Shown here: positions 12,012-22,405 of the stretch, one piece after another
How the letters are laid out: each line of letters opens with the position of its first letter
How positions within the stretch are numbered: the first letter of the stretch is position 1
Assembly (NCBI GenBank): GCA_034008185.1
Contig: CM067095.1
Span: forward strand, 7,610,610 to 7,674,609
Direction: 5' to 3'
DNA from: Gorsachius magnificus
Lineage: Eukaryota > Chordata > Aves > Pelecaniformes > Ardeidae
Length of the DNA: 64,000 bases
Notes under the pieces: model-generated
Seen by the model: only the letters and a program-made list of their open reading frames with translations
Told to the model about the DNA's origin: nothing
Databases searched by the model: none
Position numbers and translations under genes: made by a program

Positions 12012-13439
12012 AACTAATGAACTAATTTTGCTCTTGTTTTGTTCTCTTAACTGGTATTGTTCTACTAACACTTAACATTGTACAGTTAATACTGGGGGGG
12101 AGGTTTGAGATGCACTGGTGGATCTTCTCTATCTCTGCATACTATTGAAGTGCCATGCATGTGAATATTGAAAACTGACACCTAGTGGTAAGCTGCTAAA
12201 TTTACAGAATGCAATCACTACATAACTCATAAACACAGAAGGAAATGAGACCCAGAAGTCCAATTATTGTCTTACAGTCCTACTGAAAGTTCACATCAGC
12301 AAACAGTCTGCACTAAGACTGGAAATACTAGTTACACTTGGAACTTTATCAAATGGGGTTTTTCTATGATTTTAAGTAGAGCTTTCATAAAAGTAGATGT
12401 CTACAACTGTGAAGTTGGCTATTATGCCTTGCAGAACATCCTACAATTTCTTACTTCAAAGCTGTTTATTAATACTAGACTAAATGAAAGAGTGGGAAAT
12501 AACGATGTATTTGTAAAAGGAAGTCTGCAAAGATTCCAGCTGTAATTTTAGGACATAAATTTGAGAATTCTTTTTATTTCCTAATTTTTGCTATACTGAT
12601 CTACCATTTCTTGTCAAGATAACACCTAGCCAGGCTAAGTAGAAAATAGCAGTTAACTCTTCTGAGTCCAATAGAAACTCAACTTTTTGCATGTAGTATC
12701 TTCAAAAAGTATATGAAGTACTATGAGTGGAATAGTCATTTCAGACAGCTAATCAGGAATTCAGTTTTCAGTACTAGCACGTTCAATATCAAAGGGGTTT
12801 TGTTTTGATGTTACAGTTTCTTCTCAGCTTTGGTTTATGGGCAGATAACAGGATTTACTGTATCATTGCTTATACTTAGAAATACCTGACAATGTCAGAC
12901 TTGGATGCATTTACATAGAACCCATCTCTGGCTTTTGGTTTTGTTGTTCGGTTGTTGTTGTTTTTTTCCCCTCGCAGCTCTTCTTAGATATTACCTATAC
13001 AATGTTTTTACTGATGTTTTATTGAATTCCACTAAGTGTGCAATTGTAAAGGCTTGAGCAGGCTACAAATATTTATCCAAGGAGGGTGGCAATGTTACTG
13101 TACTTAGACTTGACCTTGATAAGTACATGTTCACTATTGCATCTGTTTCTATATGTAATAATATTTACAGAAGTTGGGTATGAGTAGTAACAATTATTCT
13201 ATGAAGCAAAATACAGAAATGTTTCACAGATAGCTTTATCTTGTAACTATGGTTACATGTATGTTAGAAAAGAAAGACAACAATAGAAAATCATAACAGT
13301 AAGTATTCTTTATAAAGAAAATCCAAAGACTCAGATTAGGTATCAGTATTATTAATTTTCTGTGGCTATGCATGTATTTAAACAGTTATGTATCTGATAA
13401 GGTATTTCAATCTCAACTTTTCTCTCTTTTTTTTTGCAG
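12006..13439 (+). other. STX2 intron 10 (between alternative anchor exons)
   Basis: This 1.4-kb sequence separates the two anchor exons. The open frame at 12267-12545 has no family resemblance, and I treat it as chance. The acceptor is a long T-tract with TTTGCAG. Confidence 0.75.
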
Positions 13440-13517
13440 AAATTGATGTTCATAATTATATGTGTAACTGTATTGCTTCTGATACTTGGAATTATCCTAG
13501 CAACAACACTATCATAG
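13440..13517 (+). CDS. STX2: STX2 exon 10b: alternative C-terminal membrane anchor
   Basis: The exon starts after TTTTTTTTTGCAG in phase 0 and encodes 25 residues: KLMFIIICVTVLLLILGIIL and then ATTLS, with stop TAG at 13515-13517. This matches the alternative tail of mammalian STX2 isoform 2 as I recall it. It is used when exon 10a is skipped. The anchor differs in length and composition from 10a, which in mammals produces isoforms with different targeting. Confidence 0.95.
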   Translation, partial: KLMFIIICVTVLLLILGIILATTLS

Positions 13518-15760
13518 CAAGCACACTCTAAGAGTTATGAACCTTCAGAAACTCCAAAATACATCTTCTGTAAAAGCAAACCTTTTTAAATAAGTGATGC
13601 CTTACACTGTTCTGTGATGATGACCTATCACTAATGGCTAAAAATGAAAACAAAATCACTCTTAATGTTTACTCGTAAATGAAGATCAGAATGTATTAGG
13701 ATACGTATGAATTTTCATCATAAACTATACATCGGTAAGACAGAAACTTGTTCTTAGTTGTTTTGAACTAAAGTAACAGGATTTTTTTGTATCTCAGTGT
13801 TATAAACAGTTTAAGTAGGGAGTTGAGAAGCTATTGAGTTTTGACTATTTGGCTTTTTTTCCTATTGCTAATACAACTCTAATCATGAATTTTAAACCAA
13901 TGCTGCTTTTGTTAGCACTCTTGTAAACATTTTTGAGGTGTAGCCTTGTCTTTAACTGTATTAATTATTTAGTCACCTTGACCCATCTAAGCTTTATACT
14001 TAAAATTTTTCTTCAAGAAGTGCTAAAATATTTTATCCTGAAAAGACTACTTATTTAACTGTCTGCCTATTGCATTACACTTGAGAAGAGGATAAAAAAA
14101 CCCCTTTTTTACACTTTCCAGTTTTTTTATCTTTTTCTTTCAATGTGACGAAGGTTAATTGCTTTAAATATTTCCTTGCCTTTATTTTAAAAAGTTGGTT
14201 GCAATATTTCTGGTAAAAGAATGCCGTAATGAAGCACACCGAATTTGAACCTGAGCAGATAATTTTACAAATAATCCTTGTGCAAAGGAGGCTGATGGAT
14301 CAGTTTAGCCTTACTGTTCATACAAATATGATAAAAATCATTTAAAGTCTGAAACGTAATACAAGCTAAGACCTGTTTATGAAATGTATGTGTTGTATAA
14401 CATGTATGAAGTGTTTTAGTATATACATGCCTGTTGTAATGCTAGCTTGCAAGACTTGAAAGCTTGAGAGACTTAAAATGTAACCAAATAACTGCATTTA
14501 ATGTTACAGATTATTTTTGTATTTTGTGTGTAAACTATTTGTAACTTGAATTTTTGACATCTTATTGTTTAAGGATATCCATGTAGATATGTAGATATAT
14601 TTACATTGTAAGAAATTAGGGGGAATATGTGTGCCTTTTTAAACACAGTCTAAAACTACACTTGTCAATGTTTCCAAATATTCAACTATAATGTTAACTG
14701 CAATAACGCAGTCCTAAAAGGTTAGAATCCTTAAACTTGCATCTTGTTGAAAGTGTCTGAGATTGAAGTTACTCAGTAAACTATAATGCAGTCTGACTTA
14801 ATGAAATTCAGCAAAGTTTACAGTTTATATTGTATGTATGAATATTCCTGCTTTGCTGTCCAAATGTACTGTGAATGTGCTGGAGCTATGCAGATGTCAA
14901 ATACGTTTAAAAAAGAAGAAAAATTATTGGTCTTTTTGCAAGCCAGCCATAAAGAAGTCGCTTGAAAAATTTCGGCTTCGTTAATGAACAAATTTATTTA
15001 CCTCTAAGTCCAGAACACTCACCGACGTTTGTGAGGAAGTTTACATGCAAAGTAAGGAAAGATTGGTTGCCTTAGTGTACTGTCCCGAGTAAAATATATT
15101 TTTATTCTATAGTGTTTTCTAGATTTTTATCAGTAAATATTATTTATACAGAGATACAAATTAGATGGGGGAAAAATCAGTTCTGCTGTTTGACAGCTGG
15201 CTACCTAAAATGACCCCCAAAATCCTGTCATCTTGGGTTTTTGGGTTTTTTTTTTTATTTATAATGCAATAAGTGCCCATCAAGACCAGAAATTTGAATA
15301 GGCCACTCCATACTTTTTACTTGTTATATAGCTGCCTCAATGATTTTGTTTTAAAACAAAACAAAACTTTGTTTTCACATGAACCTCTCTGTTCTGTTAA
15401 TATTGGAGGGGAGTAAATCTCTAACCTATGCACTAATAAATTTATCTAAGCAAGCATCTTGTGGCTATTTTATATTCATGATGTTATTGTGACCTTTGTG
15501 AATATTTCCAGTAAGCTTTTGAATAAGGCTGGTATGTTTTTGCTGGTATGGGTTTGATGTATGTCAAACAACGGATACCCAGGCAGGGTATTTCCTTCTT
15601 ACCAAAAAAGCTGTGGAGATGATCAAAGTAGGTGTAGAGATAATTAGGAAGACATTAATGGAATTTATTAATTTAAACTGTGCCCGTGGAATTTTGCTTT
15701 AATATGAAACTTGAAAAATATGGGAATTATTTATTTGAATAAAGCTGTTCATGTATTCGC
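13518..15760 (+). other. STX2: STX2 3' untranslated region
   Basis: This is AT-rich sequence after the exon 10b stop with no coding signal or recognised repeat. Its extent is inferred from the cluster of poly(A) signals at the right end. An internal AATAAA at 15435 could give a shorter form. Confidence 0.7.
15738..15743 (+). terminator. STX2: Poly(A) signal AATAAA, probable STX2 3' end
   Basis: AATAAA in TTTGAATAAAGCTG sits about 2.2 kb after the exon 10b stop. A second AATAAA follows at 15799-15804 and an earlier one lies at 15435-15440. I take this cluster as the gene end because the following sequence changes to GC-rich. Confidence 0.6.
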
Positions 15761-15804
15761 AAGAATTCCTCATAAAAGTGTGTCTTTCACAGTGCAGAAA
15801 TAAA

Positions 15805-18288
15805 ATAACTTCCTCTCACCTGCTTACCCCAGAATTGCAAATTCTGGAATAGATAGAATAGAATAGGATTCTGATGTACAGGTGGTAATTGGAGTCATTT
15901 TCCCTGCACTGATGTTTAAGCTTAGTTTGCACCTCTAACAGTTTTTTGCCGGCACGGTCTTGAGTGGTGTTAGCCAAGTGGTGACGCTGTACCTGTCGTC
16001 TCTGGGTGACCGGGCTCCTTCCAGCTGCAGCCAGCGGTGCTGCCTCTCGCCTGCACCCTGATCTCCAGCGGAAGCGGTGAACTGGAGCAAGCACCCTGCC
16101 GGGAGCAACGGCTGTGGGCTGCGAGGGCTGGGAGGTGGGGAGAGCAGCTGCCCTCCGCACGAGGCAGCCCGGGGACTGGTGCTCCTCTCCTTCTGGTGCC
16201 TCTTTCCCCCGTGTATGGTGCGTGGAGGTACACGAGCCTTTCCTACCGCCAGTGCTCTAGCAAGTGGAATGAATCCAAGTGTCAGCGTGGTACTGTATAA
16301 GGGGAAAGTTGGTTGTGCTGCTCTTGCATAGAGGCTTTTTGGAGACCTTTTGAGGAAAGAATGCCTGAGGTTTCACTTGCTTTCATTTGAGTCAGTGCTA
16401 TCTTTGTACAGAAATAAACTGGCATTATAACTTTTGTTACAGTCCAAAACCAGTGAGGATATGCATGCAGAGCTAATACCAAAGCACTTAGAAGTTGGGA
16501 ATTGGCCAACTTATGACTAACTGTAAGATAATTGAGCAGTTATGCTTAGTTCAATATTTCTTTGTGGTATTGGGAAAATTGGATAGGAGTGGGTATGTTA
16601 AACTTTGCAAAACTTAGCAATTAATAAGGTAAACTTGTCCATAAAGGCAAACCAAGGAAGTAAAATCTTAGCCAAGGGAAAATGTTAAATGGCTGTTCTT
16701 ACAAAGATTATCCAACCAAAATGCTCAGATTATTTATAAGCGTGGGTGTCTGCCACTTCTCACAGCAGTGCCATACCACCTGCAGAAAAAGCACCAAGTC
16801 TGAACATAAATGAATTCAACAGAATTGAACTAAAGCTGTTTCAAAAATTAATCTAGCTTTAGTCTGCTTCTCTTTGCTCTGCAGTGTAAAACACAGAACA
16901 GACATTTCTAGGCAGTGCAGGATTGGTTTAGCATAGCACTGCATGAGTTTTGATGAATACAAATAAAATTTAGAAGACAAAGGGGAACGAGGGAACTGCT
17001 GCCTATTGAGGAAGGATGTTTTTCTGTATAAAAATGATTTTATGTAAAACCCCACCAGTACCCTTTCAGACAGTTGAGCTTAATGTAGTTTTGAGAGTAG
17101 TTTGGATGGGGGGGTGGTAAATGGGGGTTTAAAGACTTATGTTACCTAATGTTAAATTTATTTGATGCGTTCATGTGGCTTGTATGCAGCTTCTGAAAAT
17201 AACCGTGGCATCCTTCCTCACGCTGCAGTCAGTGGGTCAGCCTTCGCACCTGTGAACCAGCTCAGCCGTTCCTGTCATGTACAGTAGTTGGCTGCTCGGT
17301 TACGTGGTGCCATTTGCAGCCTCCTGTAGCTACTGCCGTCAGCCGTGCTGCGTCCTTCTGTGTGACAATTGACTTAACGCACACCGGGCCACGAATCCAC
17401 TTTTTGGACACCACTTCTGCCAGTAAAGCACTTAAAAATGAGCATTTCGGAGTGAAAAAGGGCATTTTTATAAGCACTTATAACTAGGTTCTGAAGAACA
17501 AAAGTGCCTCTGGAGTAAAGGTTTTTACAAAGGGAGATATATAGAAATGGTAAGTAATTATAAAATAATTGTGTTTATGTGTGGTAAAGAATGCTTTTAT
17601 TGGCTGCATTTCAGTCCATTTAACTGCAAAGAGGGGGAAAGAAGGATTCTGATGTTCAAGAGTGGATAGTTCTTAGAAAATGGCTAAGTTATGATACAAA
17701 TAGCTAACAATATATAGCTGACATTGTAGGTTGGGAAGAAAACGAGAGGTTTTTTGCATATAAAAGTATATTTCCTATCTCCATACTGTAGAGAGAACAT
17801 GAGACTATTGGGTCAGCCCGTGCTAGGTATTGTCAGTTGAAAGGAAACTAAACTGGACGAGATCAAAGTAACAGAGTGCAACTTGCCTTAGAGACTATGT
17901 CAGAATGAATACGGACTCACCGGAGGTGCCGTTCATGTAACAGCTGGCTTTCCAGTCCTTTTATATAATCTTACAGAAAGCGGAGAGGCAACTTTGATAC
18001 ATATTTGACAAAGGTATTTGCTAGTATTGCACAGAACTGTTAACTTTCTGTACTTACAAGGTTTTTAATACTTTGAGCCTGCTAACGCATAATCTTCAAT
18101 GTTTTTAACATTAGATAAGTCTGCTAATTTCTGAAATGAGACATGGAGGCTCCTGGATGGGAAGGCATACAAGGATTACTGTGTGTGTACTAATATTGAC
18201 AGCTTATTGTAAAGAAATCTTTGGCTTCTTTTTTTAAGCTTCCTCCCTTCCTGAATTGTGACATGAGCCTATGGTGAACACCTGAGTA
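15805..18288. other. Intergenic sequence after STX2
   Basis: Apart from the GC-rich patch at 15955-16300 and a milder GC-rich stretch near 17205-17400, this is unique AT-rich sequence with no coding exon that I can support. Confidence 0.7.
15955..16300. other. GC-rich patch downstream of STX2
   Basis: This is about 350 bp with clearly higher GC and several CpGs than the flanking AT-rich DNA. It begins about 200 bp after the STX2 poly(A) signals. Open frames exist on both strands, but none resembles a known protein. It could be a distal promoter or first exon of the gene to the right, or an old GC-rich repeat. Confidence 0.35.
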
Positions 18289-18392
18289 TCATAGAATCAG
18301 AATTAGTCGGGATGGAAGCGATCTCTGCAGGTCATCTAGTGCAACCTCCTGCTCAGAGCAGTGTTGTTGGTGAGATCAGACCAGGTTCTCAT
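18289..18392 (-). mobile_element. CR1 LINE 3'-end fragment
   Basis: TCATAGAATCAGAATTAGTC followed by GTCATCTAGTGCAACCTCCTG is a diverged CR1 3' end in reverse orientation. Only about 100 bp remains. Confidence 0.8.
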
Positions 18393-18974
18393 GTTGTTCT
18401 ACATCATGGAATGAAACCTTGATTTTGATTAACTGAATCTTTTAAATGTAAGCATGAATTTATTTTTTTTTAAAACCCAAACTTTTTCTGTCACGACTGT
18501 ATAGTAGAACAGTATCTCTTAATATTCTATCAATTAATGGAATTATTTTTCTATAGGAAGTCCATCAAACAAAATAACAAAACTAAGAAAAGAATCTGGC
18601 CTTGAGAAGAATTTTTTCCTTGGCCTGCTTGTGGAAAAAATTTCTGTTAACTGAAGGATATAAATCATTCTTTTGAAGGGCATAGTCTAGACTAAATGTA
18701 AAATATATGAGCTTTAGACAAGGGGTGGGGGCTGACCAGCTATGACACTTCACAAAAAAAATAACCAGACAGTGTTTTCTTCGTTGTGAGTAGTTTCGTG
18801 CTACCTGAAATACATCTTTGCCCAGTCAGGTATTGCTCAGTAGAAGTGAAGGAATTGCAACTCTTTGAAAGCCTGTTCAGGGCTTTACTTGGCTCCCATT
18901 TGTAGGTCACTGTAGAATCAAACACTCATCAGAGCTATTACAGAGCCATTCTGCTTGCGTGTAGAATTGGAAGA

Positions 18975-19085
18975 TTAAGTCCTAGTTCGTCCAAGTCCCT
19001 GAAATGACTTGTCTGAGATCAGCCGGGGTCTGTGTGGCAGAGCACAGCATTTGCACTCAGGTGCCCATTTCAGCCTACAGGGCTG
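18975..19085 (-). repeat. MIR-like SINE remnant
   Basis: GAAATGACTTGTCTGAGATC followed by TGTGTGGCAGAG and CACTCAGG follows the reversed MIR core pattern (gtgacttgcccaaggtcac ... gtggcagagc ... cccagg). It is old and diverged. Confidence 0.45.
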
Positions 19086-19447
19086 TCTTTGCCTTTAGCG
19101 TGTGCAGGAAAGAGCATTAAAAGAAATACTCCTAGGAAACTTTAGAAAGTTCATTCTGTATGTTTACTGTTACTGTAAAAAAAAAAATGTAAATGGGATT
19201 TATGTTTTGCCATCTTTCTAGACAGTAAAACTTCATGAAGTTTTATTTGGAAGAGACATCTGTATTTTGAGATTGTTTTAGTCAGAGGAAGGAAATTACC
19301 TGTAGGATTTTGTAAGATCGGTGAGTAGCTGCTACAGCTGTGACTTTTTTCAGAGCTATATGTCAGCATTGGATTGCCTAGTTATTATCTAGAGCATGGT
19401 TCAATAGTGGATGTCCAAACTGGTGAAGACAGCTTTAAAATCTCAGG

Positions 19448-19560
19448 TTTCAAAGTGCTTTACAGAAATTCACAACACTGTTGTGGAAAACATTGTTTGC
19501 GCTTTATAGATATGAGAAATGATTCAGGGAAGAAAGTTGAACTGAAAGATCTAGTATTGA
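19448..19560 (-). repeat. MIR-like SINE remnant
   Basis: CAAAGTGCTTTACAGAAATT, then CACAACACTGTTGTGG and TTTATAGATATGAGAAA, follow the order of the reversed MIR 3' half (aaagcgctttaca ... cacaacaaccctgtgagg ... ttttacagatgaggaaac). Confidence 0.6.
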
Positions 19561-20234
19561 CACTTCAATTTTTTGCATATTTTGTTCTTTCAAAGTTAAA
19601 ACTTTGACCATGTATAACCCTTTGCAGTCACGAGTTACATCCACTGCTGTGAATGAGGCCTGAATCTGGTTCCTCATTGAAAGTGACAAAGAATTCCTAC
19701 AGAAGAAGAGAAACTGCCCTTGCCACCTTGCACTCCAGCGTCCAGAGTAGCTGGGGAGTAAGGATGCCCTGTCCTGTGGGAACACAGGGATGCAGGAGGG
19801 CATCTTTTCTCTCAGTAGGTGTAATCCTGCATCACCAATGCATTTAAAAGTGACAAAACCCTTTGCTGTTGGTCCCATTCAGGGTCTGGCAGAATGCTGT
19901 TTTGCTTCATAGTTCATCTTCTAAACAATTTTCTGCGATTGGTTTAATCGTCTTAATCAGCATTTCTCTCTGCAGAGCTTTTCATGAGGGTTTTCCAGTA
20001 GTACTCTTCACACACATCTCCAGGAATTTGGCCACAGCATAGATGCTGTGTGTTGGCTAGAAGAATATCGACTGACTTGGCAGGTTGACGTGTTCTGTTG
20101 CTGTTCCAAAACAGCAGGCTGCTGGTCATGAAAGGTGCTATCCTTTAAAAGTATGACTAAGCCTGTTTTGGTTTTAATTTATCACTATGTTTTATATTGG
20201 AAAGTGGAAAGCAAATCCTTTGAATGCTGGCAAC

Positions 20235-21345
20235 CATAGAATCATAGAATAGTTTGGGTTGGAATGAACCTTTAAAGGTCATCTAGTCCAACCCCCCTGC
20301 AAATAAGCAGACACATCTTCATTTAGATCAGGTTGCTCAGAGCCCCATCCAACCTGACCTTGACTGTTTCCAGGGATGGGGCATCTACCACCACTCTGGG
20401 CAACCTGTGCCAGTGTTTTACCACCCTTACTGTAAAAATTTCTTCCTTATATCTAGTCTAAATCTACTCTCTCTTAGTTTAAAACCATTACCCCTTGTCC
20501 TGTTGTAACAGGACCTGCTAAAAGGTTTGTCCCCATCTTCCTTATAAGTTTATTTTAGGTACTGGAAGGCTTCAATAAGGTGTCCCCAGATGAACAACCC
20601 CAGACTGACCAACCCTGTTCTCTCTGCCTGTCCTCACAGGAGAGGTGCTCCAGCCCTCGGATCGTTCTTGTAGCCCTCCTCTGGATCTGCTCCAGGAGGT
20701 CCATATCTTTCCTGTGGTGAGGGCCCCAGAGCTGGACCCAGTACTCCATGAGGGGGTCTCACCAGAGCAGAGTAGAGGGGCAGAATCCCCTCCTTTGTCC
20801 TGCTGGCCATGCTGGTTTTGATGCAGCCTAGGACACTTTTGGCCCTCTGGGCTGTGAGTGTACGTTGCTGGCTCATGCCCGGCTTTTCATCCACCAGCAC
20901 CCCCAAGTCCTTCTCGCAGGGCTGCTCTCGATCCCTTCATCCCCCAGCCTGTGTTCGTGCTGGGGGTTGCCCCGACCCAGGTGCAGGACCTTGCACTTGA
21001 CCTTGTTGAACGTCATGAGGTTCACATGGGCCCGCTCCTCGAGCTTGTCCAGGTCCCTCTGGGTGGCATCCCATCCCCCAGGCATCAGCCGCACTACTCA
21101 GCTTGGTGTCATCTGCAAATTTTTTGAGAGTGCACTCGATCTTACTGTCTATCTTATTGATGAAGACATTAAACAGTACTGGTCCCAATACCCTGAGGGA
21201 CACCACTTGTCGCCAATTTCCATCTGGTTATTGAGCTGTTGACCACTATCCTCTGGGTGCGACCATCCAGCCAATTCCTCATCCACCAAACAGTGCACCC
21301 ATTGAATCCATATCTCCCCAATTTAGCGAGAAGGATGTGATGGGG
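20235..21345 (-). mobile_element. CR1 LINE, 5'-truncated
   Basis: The left edge is a reversed CR1 3' end with two ATAGAATC units, which gives minus orientation over about 1.1 kb. The minus strand holds scattered reverse-transcriptase fragments, for example RTLTAQRAKSVLGCIKTSMA and [14 protein letters not shown], in several frames. The copy is truncated, frameshifted and inactive. It is a different copy from the one in STX2 intron 4, and its right edge is approximate. Confidence 0.93.
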
Positions 21346-22062
21346 TAAACAAAACCATTTCATTTAGAGCCCTCTCACAACCTTGTATGTTTAATGCTGT
21401 AAATTTCAGCTGGATAGAAGTGCTCTCAGAAAACACAGTTAATTCCAATTTAATTTTCCAGGCTATTCTCTGGAATTTCTGATTTGAGCACAGCTAGCAA
21501 TCTGGACCCAGTCTAGGGAAAAGATCTGGTACCTGGGCTGTATCTAGTGTGAGCAATGTAAGCTACAGTACCCTCTTGCAAAGTCAGATTGAAGCTTGAA
21601 AAAAAAAAATCTCATTCCCAACAGCCGCATTGACAGAAGCAGGTCTCTTGCCTCATGGCTCTGATTTATCTGAGAGCTTTATGTTAAAGGGTAACCTTTG
21701 GATGGGTAGGGGTGTGGTTTGGAAGATGGTACTCTTGAAACTATGTTGAGTACTGCAGCAGGCCTACTCGGGTTGATGCCTACTGACTGCACATCTTATT
21801 TTTCTAATTCCCTTTTCTCTTGAAGTGTTACAGGCAGTGGCACAGGTACATCACTGAAACATCCCTGCTGCAGCCATGTGTGGGAATGCTCAGTTGACAG
21901 ATCTTGCAGATCGGTGTCAGTGAGAAGAATTAGAAGTTTTGAGGGAGAGGAGGTTAAACTTAAGGAGAAAACCCTCTCTCTTCTGTATTTATAGCAAGTA
22001 TCACAGGATCTTTGAAATCTGCTGAAGCAAGAAAGACGTGACCTTACTACTATAGTAATTTT

Positions 22063-22120
22063 ATTTAAAAAAAAAAACCAAAACAAAACACCCAAAAAAA
22101 CCCCCAGAAAACCCAAACTT
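22063..22120. repeat. A/C-rich low-complexity tract
   Basis: Runs of A broken by CC, CCC and CCCCC form a low-complexity tract of a kind common in bird genomes. It ends in a T-run near 22119-22128. Confidence 0.7.
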
Positions 22121-22225
22121 TTTTTTTTCATTAATTCTGATGAAAGGTTTAGTCACTGAAAAATGCATGGGAAACATCAGCAAGAAACCGATATAAGCCA
22201 ATAAAGGCAGTATCAATCCACATTA

Positions 22226-22250
22226 TTTTTTTTTTTTTTTTTTTTTTTTT
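22226..22250. repeat. Poly(T) run of 25
   Basis: This uninterrupted stretch of 25 T residues is the longest homopolymer that I noticed in the window. No retrotransposed body or target duplication was evident beside it. Confidence 0.9.
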
Positions 22251-22385
22251 ACTTAAGTGTATAATGTGAACTACCTGGGTTAGATCTGCAAAAAATGAGC
22301 AAATTCTACATAGATGTGGGATGCAAGGAAACATTTTCAATGTTTAAATCTATATACTGGATAAGGTTAACTCTGCTTAGCTCAC

Positions 22386-22405
22386 TAGGAGGCTAATGCC
22401 TCCTA
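22386..22405. repeat. Short hairpin, 8-bp arms
   Basis: TAGGAGGC and GCCTCCTA flank TAAT. This is a perfect small palindrome with no other context to suggest function. Confidence 0.85.

Larger units (their letters stand above)
2348..15804 (+). other. STX2: STX2 (syntaxin-2/epimorphin) gene, partial: exon 2 to 3' end
   Basis: Nine spliced segments on the + strand assemble into a syntaxin-1/2/3-class Qa-SNARE. Exon lengths of 72, 100, 75, 74, 109, 74, 138 and 111 nt follow the conserved syntaxin pattern, and all junctions are GT-AG and keep frame. The protein runs from an acidic start (EKDHFMDDFF) through the Habc helices (exons 3-6), a linker (exon 7), the SNARE helix (exons 8-9) and one of two C-terminal membrane anchors. 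Similarity to STX2 rather than STX1 or STX3 rests on remembered sequence, notably [37 protein letters not shown] and the KLMFIIICV alternative tail. Family knowledge: syntaxin-2 acts at the plasma membrane with SNAP-23/25 and VAMP proteins in exocytosis and cytokinesis, and an extracellular form is called epimorphin. Exon 1 (start codon and about 10 residues) is not in the window. The next gene to the right appears to be RIMBP2, as in other amniotes. Confidence 0.96.
18393..20234. other. Intergenic sequence between two CR1 copies
   Basis: Two MIR-like remnants (about 18975-19085 and 19448-19560) lie in otherwise unique sequence. The 124-residue minus-strand frame at 19504-19878 overlaps one remnant and has no coding likeness. 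Confidence 0.65.

Noticed and set aside
15816..16331. Open frames of 84-114 residues on both strands
   Set aside because: The high GC of this patch removes stop codons by chance. No frame resembles a known protein or has paired splice sites.
19504..19878. 124-residue minus-strand open frame
   Set aside because: It overlaps a MIR-like remnant and has no splice context or recognisable motif.
20555..21363. Overlapping open frames on both strands
   Set aside because: All lie inside the second large CR1 copy. The minus-strand ones are decayed reverse transcriptase and the plus-strand ones are shadows.
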